From the NCBI GenBank assembly GCA_020637815.1, contig JACKJS010000001.1, forward strand, positions 868,001 to 932,000: a DNA stretch of 64,000 nt, written 5' to 3'. Made by a program: the position numbers and the translations under genes. The notes under the pieces are model-generated. The model had not been told where the DNA came from. It worked only from the letters and a program-made list of their open reading frames with translations, and searched no databases. Positions 8,792-18,722 of the stretch are shown in pieces. Origin of the DNA: Hyphomicrobiaceae bacterium. GTDB lineage: Bacteria; Pseudomonadota; Alphaproteobacteria; Rhizobiales; Methyloligellaceae. Position 1 is the stretch's first letter, and each line of letters starts with the position of its first letter.

Positions 8792-9895
8792 CTACTCTTG
8801 ATCCGGCCCGGCAAGGTCCGCGACAAGGTCGGCGAGCTTGTTCACCGCGCGCACATTGCCCATGGCCTTGGAGTTGGCAGCCGCCTTGGCGAGAAGGTCG
8901 GGGTTGCCGAGCAACCGCTCCAGCTCGGCGGCCAAGCGATCGGCAGTGATGTCGGATTGATGCATGCACCAGCCGCCGCCATTCTCCTCGAGCCGCCGTG
9001 CGTTTTCGAGCTGATCGTTATCGATGGCGTGCGGCAGGGGAACGAGAATGGCCGGCCGGCCGATCGCTGTCAGTTCTGCCACGGTCGAGGCACCGGACCT
9101 GGAAATGACCAGGTGAGAGTTCGCGATGCGCTCGGGCAGGTCCTTGAAGAACGGTGCCACGTGCGCGGCGATCTCCGCCGCACGATAGGCCTCGCGCACT
9201 TCGGCAAGATCCTCCGGCCGCGCCTGCTGCACGACCGTCAGCCGCCACCGCAGCGGCGAGGGAAGCTTCTCCAGCGCTTGCGGGACGATTTCGGAGAAAA
9301 ACCGCGCGCCCTGACTGCCGCCGAAGATGAGCAGCAACAGCCGCCCCGCCGCTTCCGGAGGCGAATAGTCTTGATCGCGAAACGCCACGACCGCGTCGCG
9401 CACCGGATTGCCGGTCACCACCGCGCGCTTTTCGGCGCGGCTCCGAAGATATTTCGTTGTACCGAAAGACAAGGCGACGGCGTCGGCGAAACGCGACAGC
9501 AAACGATTGGCCCGGCCCATCACCGCGTTCTGCTCATGCAGCACTGTGGGAATAGCGAGCGACCGCGCTGCCATCAGCGGCGGCAGCGTAGGATACCCGC
9601 CGAAGCCCACGACAACATAGGGCTGCACCATTTCGAGCAAGCGCCGCGCCCTGAAATAGCCCTTCGCCAGCGTGCTCAGCGTTTTCATCACGGCGCCGGG
9701 CGACCGGCCAGAAAATGTCGCCGAGGGCACGCGGTAGATGGCGCGCGCCGGAAAATCGGTGCCGTATTGCTCAGCACGCTCGTCAGTCGCAAGCTCCACG
9801 GCGAAACCGCGGCGCGTCAGTTCTTGCGCCAAGGCCGTGGCCGGAAAGAGATGCCCGCCCGTCCCTCCGGCAGCGAGTAGAATTGTTTGCGTCAA
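8792..9895 (-). CDS. murG: Undecaprenyl-PP-MurNAc-pentapeptide GlcNAc transferase MurG
   Basis: MurG is the membrane-associated GT-B glycosyltransferase that makes lipid II from lipid I. The GGTGGH loop occurs at residues 10-15, a second glycine-rich segment GGSQGARFF lies in the C-terminal domain, and SRSGASTVAELTA followed by PHAIDNDQ forms the UDP-GlcNAc site. The length is 367 residues. The start is TTG, and it overlaps the ftsW stop in the tetranucleotide TTGA. No nearby ATG would keep the conserved N-terminus, so the unusual start is well supported. Confidence 0.95.
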   Translation of the reverse strand: MTQTILLAAGGTGGHLFPATALAQELTRRGFAVELATDERAEQYGTDFPARAIYRVPSATFSGRSPGAVMKTLSTLAKGYFRARRLLEMVQPYVVVGFGGYPTLPPLMAARSLAIPTVLHEQNAVMGRANRLLSRFADAVALSFGTTKYLRSRAEKRAVVTGNPVRDAVVAFRDQDYSPPEAAGRLLLLIFGGSQGARFFSEIVPQALEKLPSPLRWRLTVVQQARPEDLAEVREAYRAAEIAAHVAPFFKDLPERIANSHLVISRSGASTVAELTAIGRPAILVPLPHAIDNDQLENARRLEENGGGWCMHQSDITADRLAAELERLLGNPDLLAKAAANSKAMGNVRAVNKLADLVADLAGPDQE

Positions 9896-11070
9896 GCCGT
9901 CTGCCCCCTCGCCCCTGCATGATCGCTATCGTGCTCGGCGCTTGCCGGATGCTTCAATCGTCCCGCCATCGGCCGTTTACGGGTCAGTCCTAGCGCAAAA
10001 CCCATGGTCAGCGCCATGGCGAGCATCGAGGACCCGCCATAAGAAATGAAGGGCAAGGTCATGCCCTTGGCGGGCAACAGGCCCACGTTCACCGCCATGT
10101 TGATCAAGGTCTGCAAACCGAACAACATCATCAACCCCGCCACCGCATGCCGGATGAAGCCGTCGGGTTCCTGGGACGCCTTCGACAAGCCCCTCAATAC
10201 GATGAACGCGAACAAGATCAGCAAAATCAGGCATGCGATCAAGCCGTACTCCTCGGCAGCCACCGCGAAGATGAAGTCCGTATGGGAGTCCGGCAGGACG
10301 TCTTTGACGGTTCCCTCACCCGGCCCTCGCCCGAACCAGCCGCCATGCATGAAGGATTCGAGGGAGCGGTCTGACTGGTAAGTGTCGCCGGAGGCCGGGT
10401 CGAGAAACCGGTCGATGCGCGAAGCCACGTGCGGGAACGTGAAATAGGCCGAGAACGCTCCCACAATGCCGAGGCCGACCAGCGCGGCGATCCAAACCAT
10501 GTTGATGCCGGCCATGAAGAACAACGCCCCCCAAACGAGGCTGATCAGCAACGTTTGTCCGAAGTCCGGCTGAAGGATGAGAAGTAGCGCGAATACGGCA
10601 TAGAGCAGGATCGCCAGTTGGAGCCCCGGCACGTCCTTCCGCTTCTGGCTTTCGTTGAAGAGCCACGCCGTGAGCACGATGAAGGCCGGCTTCACGAACT
10701 CGGACGGTTGCAGCGAGAACGCGCCGAGCTGGAGCCAGCGCTTGGCACCCTTCACCTCCGGACCGATAAACAAAATCCCGATCATCAAGGCGATGCCGAT
10801 CACGAAGATGACGAGGCTCGCGCGCCTTATCTGCTTCGGCGTCAAGGTGGAGACAGCGAACATGATCGCGAAAGCCGGGATGAGCATCCCGATATGGCGG
10901 CGAACGAAGTGGAACTGATCCAGTCCGAGCTTCTCCGCGATGGGCGGGCTCGCCGCGAGAGACAGCACGACGCCCGCGCCCATCAGCAGCAACAGGGCGA
11001 CCAGCATCAACCGGTCGACGGTGAACCACCAATCGGAGAGGACGCTTCTGTCGGCACGCGTGATCCTCAT
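9892..11070 (-). CDS. ftsW: SEDS peptidoglycan polymerase FtsW
   Basis: FtsW is the multi-pass glycosyltransferase that polymerises lipid II at the septum together with FtsI. It has about ten hydrophobic segments, starting with LMLVALLLLMGAGVVLSLA. It shows the SEDS features KGAKRWLQLG and QPSEFVKPA, and the C-terminal LPFISYGGSSML signature. The length is 392 residues. It is 12 bases after murD and overlaps murG by 4 bases. This is the normal dcw neighbourhood and rules out RodA. Confidence 0.95.
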   Translation of the reverse strand: MRITRADRSVLSDWWFTVDRLMLVALLLLMGAGVVLSLAASPPIAEKLGLDQFHFVRRHIGMLIPAFAIMFAVSTLTPKQIRRASLVIFVIGIALMIGILFIGPEVKGAKRWLQLGAFSLQPSEFVKPAFIVLTAWLFNESQKRKDVPGLQLAILLYAVFALLLILQPDFGQTLLISLVWGALFFMAGINMVWIAALVGLGIVGAFSAYFTFPHVASRIDRFLDPASGDTYQSDRSLESFMHGGWFGRGPGEGTVKDVLPDSHTDFIFAVAAEEYGLIACLILLILFAFIVLRGLSKASQEPDGFIRHAVAGLMMLFGLQTLINMAVNVGLLPAKGMTLPFISYGGSSMLAMALTMGFALGLTRKRPMAGRLKHPASAEHDSDHAGARGQTA

Positions 11071-11082
11071 GGCACGCTGATC

Positions 11083-12483
11083 CTATACCGCGACGCTGGC
11101 GACGCCTTGGCGCTGCAGCACGAGTTCCCGGAACGCATCGCCGCGCTTGGCGAAGTTGGCATACTGATCGAAGGAGGCGCAGGCCGGCGACAATAGCACA
11201 ACCGGCTCATCCGCATCGGAACGGCTGGCATCCTCGGCCGCTTGTCGAACCGCGCGGTCGAGGGTACCGCACGCAACATGCGGAACCGCATCGCCGAGTT
11301 GGGCAGCGAAGGCTTCTGCGGCCTCGCCAATTAGATAGGCGCGTACGATCCGCGGATAGAAGGGCTCGAGGCCCCGAAGTCCGCCGTCTTTTGGGACGCC
11401 ACCCACGATCCAATAAATGTTGTCGAAGCTGCCCAGCGCCTTTCCGGCGGCGTCCGCGTTGGTCGCCTTGGAGTCGTTGACGAACAAAATTTTTCCCGCG
11501 CGCGCGACCTGCTCCATGCGGTGCGCCAGACCACCGAAGCTTCTGAGCCCAGCTTGAAGCGCATCCGCATCGACATCTTGCGAGCGCGCGAGCGCATAGG
11601 CCGTCGCGGCATTCTGCCAGTTGTGCGCACCGCGGAGCGAGCCGATGCCCGCGAGATCGGCACGCCCCACCTCGTGGCCCCCCTCCATCTCGATGAGCGT
11701 TGCATCGGCGGCCCAAACGCCGTTCTCGACGGCATGACCGATGGCGATGCGCTTCACAGCGTACGGTCCTTCCAGCGACTCGGCGATGGCGCGGCACGGC
11801 ACATCGTCGACGCCGATGACTGCCGTCGCGCCGGGCCCGAGCTGCGCGAAGATTCGCGCCTTCACGCTGGCATACCCCTCCAAAGAACCATGCCGGTCGA
11901 GGTGATCGGGCGTGACGTTCAGAAGCGCGGCCGCATCGGGCTTCAGCGTCGGCGTCAGGTCGATCTGGTAGGACGAGAGTTCGAGCACATAGGTCCGCCC
12001 CGGCGCGAACGGCGCGAGATCGAGCACCGCATTGCCGATATTGCCGCCGAGCGCGACGTCACGGCCGGCCGATTCCAGAAGGTGCGCGGTGAGGGCCGTG
12101 GTGGTCGACTTACCGTTGGTGCCAGTGATGGCGATGACCTTGCACGATGCGCCGGAGACGTCGCGCTGGCGGAAAAAGAGCTCCACATCGCCGATAACCT
12201 CGATGCCGGCCGTGCGCGCCTTCTTGACCGACCAATGCGGCTCGGGATGGGTGAGCGGAATGCCCGGCGCCAGAACGAGCGCGGCGAAGGATTTGAAATC
12301 CGCGCTTGTGAGATCCTCGACCGGGAGGCCCGCCTCGGCGGCTTGAGCGCGCCCAGCCTCCTTGTCGTCCCAGACGACGACATCGGCGCCGCCCTCAAGC
12401 AGAGCGCGCGCGGTCGCAAGGCCGCTCAGCCCAGCGCCCACGACCGCCAACTTTCGTTCAGCGAAGATCGTGACGGGAATCAT
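11083..12483 (-). CDS. murD: UDP-N-acetylmuramoyl-L-alanine--D-glutamate ligase MurD
   Basis: MurD adds D-glutamate to UDP-MurNAc-L-Ala. The N-terminal nucleotide-like fold VVGAGLSGLATARALL, the P-loop GTNGKSTTTALTAH (near residue 120), and the conserved NVTPDHLDRH segment are visible. The C-terminal LLSPACASFDQYANF is a signature of MurD. The length is 466 residues. It follows mraY by 12 bases. Confidence 0.96.
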   Translation of the reverse strand: MIPVTIFAERKLAVVGAGLSGLATARALLEGGADVVVWDDKEAGRAQAAEAGLPVEDLTSADFKSFAALVLAPGIPLTHPEPHWSVKKARTAGIEVIGDVELFFRQRDVSGASCKVIAITGTNGKSTTTALTAHLLESAGRDVALGGNIGNAVLDLAPFAPGRTYVLELSSYQIDLTPTLKPDAAALLNVTPDHLDRHGSLEGYASVKARIFAQLGPGATAVIGVDDVPCRAIAESLEGPYAVKRIAIGHAVENGVWAADATLIEMEGGHEVGRADLAGIGSLRGAHNWQNAATAYALARSQDVDADALQAGLRSFGGLAHRMEQVARAGKILFVNDSKATNADAAGKALGSFDNIYWIVGGVPKDGGLRGLEPFYPRIVRAYLIGEAAEAFAAQLGDAVPHVACGTLDRAVRQAAEDASRSDADEPVVLLSPACASFDQYANFAKRGDAFRELVLQRQGVASVAV

Positions 12484-12495
12484 GATGACTGAATC

Positions 12496-13584
12496 TTAGC
12501 GCAATTTCAGGGTCGCGAGGCCGGCGAGTGCAAGCACCACGGAGATGATCCAGAATCGAATGACGACCGTCGATTCAGGCCAGCCCTTCTGCTCGAAGTG
12601 GTGATGCAGCGGCGCCATGCGGAACACGCGTTTGCCGAACAACTTAAAGGAGGTGACCTGTACGATCACGGACACCGCCTCCAGCACGAACAAGCCGCCG
12701 ACGATGGCCAGCACGAGTTCGTGCTTGGTCGCGACCGCGATGGTTCCGAGCGCGCCGCCAAGCGCCAGCGATCCCGTATCGCCCATGAAGATCAGCGCGG
12801 GCGGCGCGTTGAACCATAGGAAGCCGAGCCCGGCTCCCACAAGCGCGCCGCAAATGATGGCGAGTTCGCCCGTGCCTTTGACGAAATGTATCTGCAGATA
12901 GTCGGCGAAGAGCGAGTTACCGACCACGTAGGCGATGAAGCCGAAGGTCGCCGCGGCGATCATGACCGGCACGATCGCGAGACCGTCGAGGCCGTCGGTG
13001 AGATTCACCGCATTGCCCGCGCCGACGATGATGAATGTGCCGAAGATGACGAACAGCCACATCCCCAGCGGGATGACGATGTCCTTGAAAAAGGGAATCG
13101 TAATCGAGGTCGCGAGTGGCGGCTCCCCAACCGAGGCGATGATATAGGTCGCGATGATCGCGGCAACCGCTTCAATGACGATCTTGATGCGCCCGGCGAA
13201 ACCGAGCACCGATTGCTTGGTGACCTTGAGATAGTCGTCGTAGAGACCGACCGCGCCGTAAACGAGAGTCAGCAGCAGCACGACCCACACATAGGGATTG
13301 GTGAGGTTGCCCCACAGCAGGACCGAGACGACCAACCCTGAGAGGATCATCAGCCCGCCCATGGTCGGCGTGCCCTGCTTCTGGATGATGTGACTTTGCG
13401 GACCCTCGGTGCGGATCGGCTGGCCCTTGCCTTGGCGGACGCGCAGAGAGCGGATCACGCGCGGGCCGAAGAAGAAAACGAAGGCCAGCGCGGTGACGAT
13501 GGCGCCGCCCGTCCGAAACGTGATGTAGCGGAAGATATTCAGAAAGGCGACGTCGGGCGCGAGTTCCGCCAACCAATACAGCAT
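12496..13584 (-). CDS. mraY: Phospho-MurNAc-pentapeptide transferase MraY
   Basis: MraY is the integral membrane enzyme that transfers phospho-MurNAc-pentapeptide to undecaprenyl phosphate, giving lipid I. It has about ten transmembrane segments. Family signatures are GTPTMGGL near residue 74, the Mg-site DDYLK, NLTDGLDGLAI and the MAPLHHHFEQKG histidine loop. The length is 362 residues. The 56-base gap to murF is the longest among the nearby mur genes. Confidence 0.97.
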   Translation of the reverse strand: MLYWLAELAPDVAFLNIFRYITFRTGGAIVTALAFVFFFGPRVIRSLRVRQGKGQPIRTEGPQSHIIQKQGTPTMGGLMILSGLVVSVLLWGNLTNPYVWVVLLLTLVYGAVGLYDDYLKVTKQSVLGFAGRIKIVIEAVAAIIATYIIASVGEPPLATSITIPFFKDIVIPLGMWLFVIFGTFIIVGAGNAVNLTDGLDGLAIVPVMIAAATFGFIAYVVGNSLFADYLQIHFVKGTGELAIICGALVGAGLGFLWFNAPPALIFMGDTGSLALGGALGTIAVATKHELVLAIVGGLFVLEAVSVIVQVTSFKLFGKRVFRMAPLHHHFEQKGWPESTVVIRFWIISVVLALAGLATLKLR

Positions 13585-13640
13585 CGCGTTTCTTCCCCCT
13601 TAGAGCGGCCCACCGGTGCCCGGCGGGTCCTAGGCCGAAA

Positions 13641-15089
13641 TTAGCCGTCTTCGAACCGGCGCTTCAGCGCCTCCACAAGCGGGGCCATACGACTTCCGAG
13701 TGACCCCTTGACCACGATGATATCGCCCGGCCGCACGCCCGACAGAAGTGCCGGCGCCAAGTCTTCGGACGTCTTCGCGTATGCGCCCTGCCGGGCTCGC
13801 GGCAGCGCCTCGAACAACGAGGCCATGCATGCGCCGCAGGCAAAAACAACATCTACACCGCCCGCGTCAACGGCTTCGGCGAGCTCCCGATGCAGCCTCG
13901 GGCCCTCCTGCCCGAGTTCGAGCATATCGCCGAGCACGGCCACGCGCCGTTTGTATTCGCTGCGTGGCGCGAGCCCGAGCGTCTGAAGCGCGGCGCGCAT
14001 GGAGGCGGGGTTCGCGTTGTAGGATTCATCGACAATGCAAACCGGCTCCTGGCCGGTCGCGATGACGAAGCGTTGGCCGCGGCCCGTTGGTGCGTGGACG
14101 CCGCCAAGTGCCTCGGCCGCCGCCGCCAGATCGGCGCCCGCCAGCTTCACCGCCGCAAGCACGGCAAGCGTGTTCTGCACCACGTGCCGGCCTGGCGCAC
14201 CCAGGCGATAGGCGATGGTTTCACCGAGGATGTCCGATGTCACCGCTGAGCCGTCCGCACCGAGATCGCACTCCAAAAGCCGAACTTCGGCACGCTCGTC
14301 CTCGCCGAACCCGACGGTCTCCGCCCCGTGACGGCGCGCGGCTTCGGCCAGCCTATCGAAATGCGGATTGTCCCGGTTGAGGATGGCGGTTCCTCCAGGC
14401 TCCAGCCCCTCGAAGATCTCCGCCTTGGCGTCCGCAATCTCATCGACCGATGCGAAGAAGCCGAGATGCACCGGCGCCACGGTGGTGACGATGGCGATAT
14501 GCGGCCGCACCAGCCGGGTGAGAACGAAAATCTCGCCCGCGTGGTTCATGCCGACTTCGAAAATGCCGTAGTCGATGTTCCGCCGCATGTTGGAGAGCGT
14601 CAGCGGCACACCCCAATGATTGTTGAACGACTTGGCGGAGGCATGAACCGTTCCGCTCGGCGCGAGCGCGGCGCGCAAGGCTTCCTTGGTGCCGGTCTTG
14701 CCGGCGCTTCCCGTAACCGCGATCACCACGGCGTGGTCGGTGCGGTCGCGCCCCTGGCGGCCAAGATCGTTCAGCGCATCGAATGTGTCGCGTACACGAA
14801 CCAGCCGGCTCTCGTCGAGATCGGCTTTCCCGTCCTCCTCGGAGGCAGCCAGAAAGGTTTCGCCGGGAAAGGTCTCCTCGACGATGGCGCAGCCCGCGCC
14901 GGACTGAAGCGCCTTGGCGACGTAATCGTGGCCGTCTCGGTTTGGCCCCCTTATCGCGATAAAGCCTTCGCCCGCTGCAAGTGCGCGGCTGTCGATCGAA
15001 AAGCCGGAAACCGGCGCCGCCGGATCGCCCTCGCAGCGGCCGCCGGTCGCGCTTAGCACCTCACCTAAGGTCCAGACAGGATCAGCCAA
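13641..15089 (-). CDS. murF: UDP-MurNAc-tripeptide--D-alanyl-D-alanine ligase MurF
   Basis: MurF attaches the D-Ala-D-Ala made by Ddl to the UDP-MurNAc-tripeptide. The P-loop VTGSAGKTGTKEALR (near residue 125), the FNNHWGVPLTL segment, the EVGMNHAGEI motif and DESYNANPASM are all MurF signatures. The length is 482 residues. The start is TTG (reading MADPVWTLGE), which places it 8 bases inside the end of murE and points to coupled translation. No ATG or GTG lies close downstream. Confidence 0.95.
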   Translation of the reverse strand: MADPVWTLGEVLSATGGRCEGDPAAPVSGFSIDSRALAAGEGFIAIRGPNRDGHDYVAKALQSGAGCAIVEETFPGETFLAASEEDGKADLDESRLVRVRDTFDALNDLGRQGRDRTDHAVVIAVTGSAGKTGTKEALRAALAPSGTVHASAKSFNNHWGVPLTLSNMRRNIDYGIFEVGMNHAGEIFVLTRLVRPHIAIVTTVAPVHLGFFASVDEIADAKAEIFEGLEPGGTAILNRDNPHFDRLAEAARRHGAETVGFGEDERAEVRLLECDLGADGSAVTSDILGETIAYRLGAPGRHVVQNTLAVLAAVKLAGADLAAAAEALGGVHAPTGRGQRFVIATGQEPVCIVDESYNANPASMRAALQTLGLAPRSEYKRRVAVLGDMLELGQEGPRLHRELAEAVDAGGVDVVFACGACMASLFEALPRARQGAYAKTSEDLAPALLSGVRPGDIIVVKGSLGSRMAPLVEALKRRFEDG

Positions 15090-16533
15090 AATCCGCCCCC
15101 CTGGTGAGCGCCGCGGCTACCGCATCGTGGTCGGAAAACGGCACGACCCGCGTGCCGATGGTTTGGCCAGTCTCGTGCCCCTTCCCGGCGACAAGCAGCA
15201 CATCGCCCGCGCGCAGCATGCGGATCGCTTCGGAGATGGCTGTGGTTCGGTCGCCGATTTCGCGGGCACCGGGCGCGGCCACAAGAATTTCGTCACGAAT
15301 CGTGGCCGGGTCCTCGCTGCGCGGATTGTCGTCGGTCACGATCACGACATCCGCCTTGTCGGCCGCCGCCGCACCCATTTGAGGCCGCTTGCCCCTGTCG
15401 CGGTCTCCGCCGCAGCCGAAGACGACGAATAGCCGATTGGCGGCGTAGGGCCGCAACGAGTCGAGCGCCTTGATGAGCGCGTCGGGCGTATGCGCATAGT
15501 CGACGAAAATGGGCGCACCGGTCCGTGCCGTTCCGGCGAGGTCAAGACGGCCGGTGGCGCCGCGCAAGTCCGCGAGGCGCGGCAGCACATCATCGGCGGA
15601 CCCGCCCGTGGCCATTGCAAGCCCTGCGGCCACGAGCGCATTGCTCGCCTGAAATGCACCGACCAGCGGCAGCAGCACCGTATGACGCTTACCCTCATGT
15701 TCGATCGCGAGCCTCTGCGCGAAACCCTCGTTCTCCACTTCAACGAGGCGCAGGGACTGTCCGTTCCGTCCCACGGTGAGCACGTTGAGACCGCTTGCAT
15801 GCGCGGCGTCGGCAACACGCCGGCTTTCCGCGCTATCCATATCGACGACGGCAGCAGCACCGTCCGGCAGCAGCTCGGAGAAGAGACGCAGCTTCTGCTC
15901 GAAATAGTCTTCAAAGCTGGCGTGATAGTCCAGATGATCGCGCGAGATGTTCGTGAAGGCGCCGGCCTTCAGCCTCACACCGTCGAGGCGCCGCTGTTGC
16001 AAACCGTGACTGGATGCCTCGAGCGCCAGATGGGTCACGGACTCGGCGGCAAGGCTTGCGAGAATTTCGTGCAGCTCGATGGGATCGGGCGTCGTATGCC
16101 GTAGAACTTTGGTGCCGCTCGGCGACACTACGCCGACAGTTCCAAGGCTCGCAGCCGCGTACCCGGCGTCGCTCCAGAGCTGACGCGTGAACGCCGCCAC
16201 GGAGGTCTTTCCGTTCGTGCCGGTGACCGCCACGACCGTCTCGGGCTGCGCCGCAAAGTAGCGCGCGGCGATCAGTGCAAGGTGCCGTCGCGGGTCCGGG
16301 ACAGCAATGACCGGAACGCCGGCATCGATCTCGTCCGATGAGAGCAGAGCAACCGCGCCTCGCGCGACCGCGTCGGCGGCAAACCGGGCGCCGTCCGTGT
16401 TAACGCCGGGAAGCGCGGCGAAGAGGTAGCCGGGTTTGACCTGCCGGCTATCGGCCGTAATGCCCGAGACGGGGAGCGCAGCAATGGCCGCACTCACCTT
16501 CGCCTCCGCGCCTAGCAACTCACCGAGTGTCAT
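15082..16533 (-). CDS. murE: UDP-MurNAc-L-Ala-D-Glu--meso-diaminopimelate ligase MurE
   Basis: MurE adds the third residue of the stem peptide. The P-loop GTNGKTSVAAFTRQ and the HLALEASSHGL segment identify the family. The C-terminal DDNPRSEDP carries the DNPR motif that marks specificity for meso-diaminopimelate rather than lysine, as expected for a Gram-negative cell wall. The length is 483 residues. It lies about 77 bases after ftsI and overlaps murF. Confidence 0.96.
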   Translation of the reverse strand: MTLGELLGAEAKVSAAIAALPVSGITADSRQVKPGYLFAALPGVNTDGARFAADAVARGAVALLSSDEIDAGVPVIAVPDPRRHLALIAARYFAAQPETVVAVTGTNGKTSVAAFTRQLWSDAGYAAASLGTVGVVSPSGTKVLRHTTPDPIELHEILASLAAESVTHLALEASSHGLQQRRLDGVRLKAGAFTNISRDHLDYHASFEDYFEQKLRLFSELLPDGAAAVVDMDSAESRRVADAAHASGLNVLTVGRNGQSLRLVEVENEGFAQRLAIEHEGKRHTVLLPLVGAFQASNALVAAGLAMATGGSADDVLPRLADLRGATGRLDLAGTARTGAPIFVDYAHTPDALIKALDSLRPYAANRLFVVFGCGGDRDRGKRPQMGAAAADKADVVIVTDDNPRSEDPATIRDEILVAAPGAREIGDRTTAISEAIRMLRAGDVLLVAGKGHETGQTIGTRVVPFSDHDAVAAALTRGADFG

Positions 16534-16610
16534 ATCGGACTGCCCGTAACCGACTATTTTCAGTTGAGAATATCACGGCTGAGACGAGCGGATGACGTCC
16601 CGGCAAATTT

Positions 16611-18311
16611 CTAATAGGTGGCCGACCTTTTAGCGTCAAACCGCGACGCCGTCTCGTCGAGTTTGGGCGGAACGCCGAGGATGGGGGCGATGCGCGCAAC
16701 GACCTTTCCGACCGTCGGAGCGGCGTTCACGCCTGCGGTGGAATTGAAGTTCGTGGCCTCGACCCGCTGCGGCTCGTCCAAGGTCACGAGCACGACATAT
16801 TGCGGATCGTCCGTAGGGAACACGGACAGGAAGCTGTTGAGCAGGGCGTGCCGCGCGTAGCGCCCATTGACGACCTTCTCCGCCGTCCCGGTCTTGCCGC
16901 CGACACGATAGCCCTCCGCATCGGCGCGCTTTCCAGAACCGCGCAAGACGTTGTCCCGCATCAGCTTGACGACGGCGGCGCTGGTTTCAGGCTTCAGGAC
17001 CCGCTTGGACACGGCCGCGGCCTCCTCCCGCGTGCGCGGCAGAAACGTAGGCGGTACCGCAAGGCCTCCGTTGACGACCGGCAAAGTCGCCGTCGCCAAT
17101 TGCAGCGGGGTTACCGAAAGCCCGTGACCGAAGGCGATCGTCATCGTGTTCAGCTTCTTCCAATGCTTCGGCACGATCGGTGCTGCGCTCGGTCCGAGCT
17201 CGGTGGTGACGGGATCGAGAAAGCCAAGCTTCTTGAGGAAGGCTTGATGCGCCGGAACGCCCATATGCAAGGCCATTTTCGCCGATGCGATGTTCGACGA
17301 ATAGATGAAGGCTTCGGTCACGGTGAGTGGCCGGCGCTTGCCATGAAAATCACTAATCGAGAAGCGGCCGAAATAGATCGGGCTCGTGGCGTCGTACACC
17401 GAGTTCACGTTGGCAAGTCCCGAGTCGAGAATGCCCGCCACGGTGAAGGTCTTGAACACCGATCCCATCTCGTAGACGCCAAAGCCGATGCGATTGATTC
17501 GCTCCTTGTCGAGCGCCTGCTTGCGGTTGTGTGGGTCGAAGTCCGGCAGCGAGGCGAGAGCCAGAACCTCGCCCGTGTGCACGTTCATGACGATGCCCGA
17601 CGCGGCCTTCGCCTCGTACAGCTTCATCGCGTTTCTTAGTTCTTCACGCAGGACGTGCTGCACGCCGATGTCGAGCGAGACCGCGACAGTCTCGCTGCCG
17701 GAGTCGGTCTGCGGATTCATCATCGTGAGCTGGGGGTTGTTGTCGATGAACTTCTCAATGCCCGCGAGCCCGCGATTGTCGACATCGACCAGCCCAACCA
17801 CATGGCTGGCTGTCGCCCCGACCGGATAGAACCGGCGATATTCCTGGATGAAACCGAGGCCCGGCAGGCCGAGGTCGTGCACCTGCTGCTGCTGGCGCGG
17901 CGCCAATTCACGTGCGATGCGCACGAAGCGTCCGTCGCCCAAAAGCTTCTTGCGCAGCGTGGCCTTGTTGATATTCGGCAGCACCGTCGCCAGGCGCTCG
18001 ACCACCTCGTCGGCGTCGAGAACACGCTTGGGATCTGCGAACAGCGTCGCGCCCCGGATATCGGTGGCGAGCATTTGCCCGTTGCGGTCGAGAATATCGG
18101 GGCGATGGATGGTCGTGGAAATGTCGTAAGCGCCGCCGCGCCCCGCCCCGGTCTCAGCAAAGCCGAGCGACACCAGCCGGCCCCCGATCAAGACGAACGC
18201 GGCGGCAAAGCCGAGACAAGCCAACCGGAACCGCGTGCGGCAACGGGTATGATAGGCGCGCGCTGCGCGTATTTCCGCCGGGTCTGGATTATGAGTTTCG
18301 CGCAAAGCCAT
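16611..18311 (-). CDS. ftsI: Peptidoglycan transpeptidase FtsI (PBP3)
   Basis: FtsI is the class B penicillin-binding protein that cross-links septal peptidoglycan, paired with FtsW. One N-terminal transmembrane helix (about residues 28-50) is followed by the dimerisation domain. The transpeptidase motifs are SVFK at residues 284-287 with the nucleophile serine, SSN at 338-340, and KTG in GGKTGTAEK near residue 480. The length is 566 residues. It is 11 bases after ftsL. Confidence 0.96.
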   Translation of the reverse strand: MALRETHNPDPAEIRAARAYHTRCRTRFRLACLGFAAAFVLIGGRLVSLGFAETGAGRGGAYDISTTIHRPDILDRNGQMLATDIRGATLFADPKRVLDADEVVERLATVLPNINKATLRKKLLGDGRFVRIARELAPRQQQQVHDLGLPGLGFIQEYRRFYPVGATASHVVGLVDVDNRGLAGIEKFIDNNPQLTMMNPQTDSGSETVAVSLDIGVQHVLREELRNAMKLYEAKAASGIVMNVHTGEVLALASLPDFDPHNRKQALDKERINRIGFGVYEMGSVFKTFTVAGILDSGLANVNSVYDATSPIYFGRFSISDFHGKRRPLTVTEAFIYSSNIASAKMALHMGVPAHQAFLKKLGFLDPVTTELGPSAAPIVPKHWKKLNTMTIAFGHGLSVTPLQLATATLPVVNGGLAVPPTFLPRTREEAAAVSKRVLKPETSAAVVKLMRDNVLRGSGKRADAEGYRVGGKTGTAEKVVNGRYARHALLNSFLSVFPTDDPQYVVLVTLDEPQRVEATNFNSTAGVNAAPTVGKVVARIAPILGVPPKLDETASRFDAKRSATY

Positions 18312-18322
18312 TCCGTCCGTGC

Positions 18323-18679
18323 CTAATGAGCCGCCGGCTTGTAACCAGCGGATTTGGCCGCACCGGTCTTGGCAATCCGCGCCAACTCGTGGGCCCGCTC
18401 GAAATCCTTCTCGGTTGCTTCGTCCAAGATCACGAGTTGCTGCGGCTGAGCCGGTGAGAGCTCCAGATACTTCGTGGCGAGACGTTCGATGCGCTCGGGG
18501 CTATTGAGAAGGCTCCATTCGGCGCGCGCGACGGCCAGTGCATCGCGCTCTTCGTCGATTTGCTGCCGGAGCGTGACGATCTTCTCGTCCAGGCTGCGAG
18601 CTTCGTATTTGACCTGGTAAATGACGTAGGCCAGGGCGACGAGGCCGAGAACAAGGCAGATATTTACAAAACGCAACAT
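18323..18679 (-). CDS. ftsL: Cell division protein FtsL
   Basis: This small bitopic divisome protein of 118 residues has an N-terminal transmembrane helix (residues 3-22) followed by a predicted coiled coil rich in charged residues (LDEKIVTLRQQIDEERD). Sequence conservation in FtsL is weak. The call rests on this architecture, the LNSPERIERLA-like segment after the coil, and its fixed place between rsmH and ftsI. FtsL works in complex with FtsQ and FtsB to activate FtsW/FtsI. Confidence 0.88.
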   Translation of the reverse strand: MLRFVNICLVLGLVALAYVIYQVKYEARSLDEKIVTLRQQIDEERDALAVARAEWSLLNSPERIERLATKYLELSPAQPQQLVILDEATEKDFERAHELARIAKTGAAKSAGYKPAAH

Positions 18680-18722
18680 CGCATCAACACGGGATGTGCC
18701 CCACGCGCCCCCTCAACTTGGT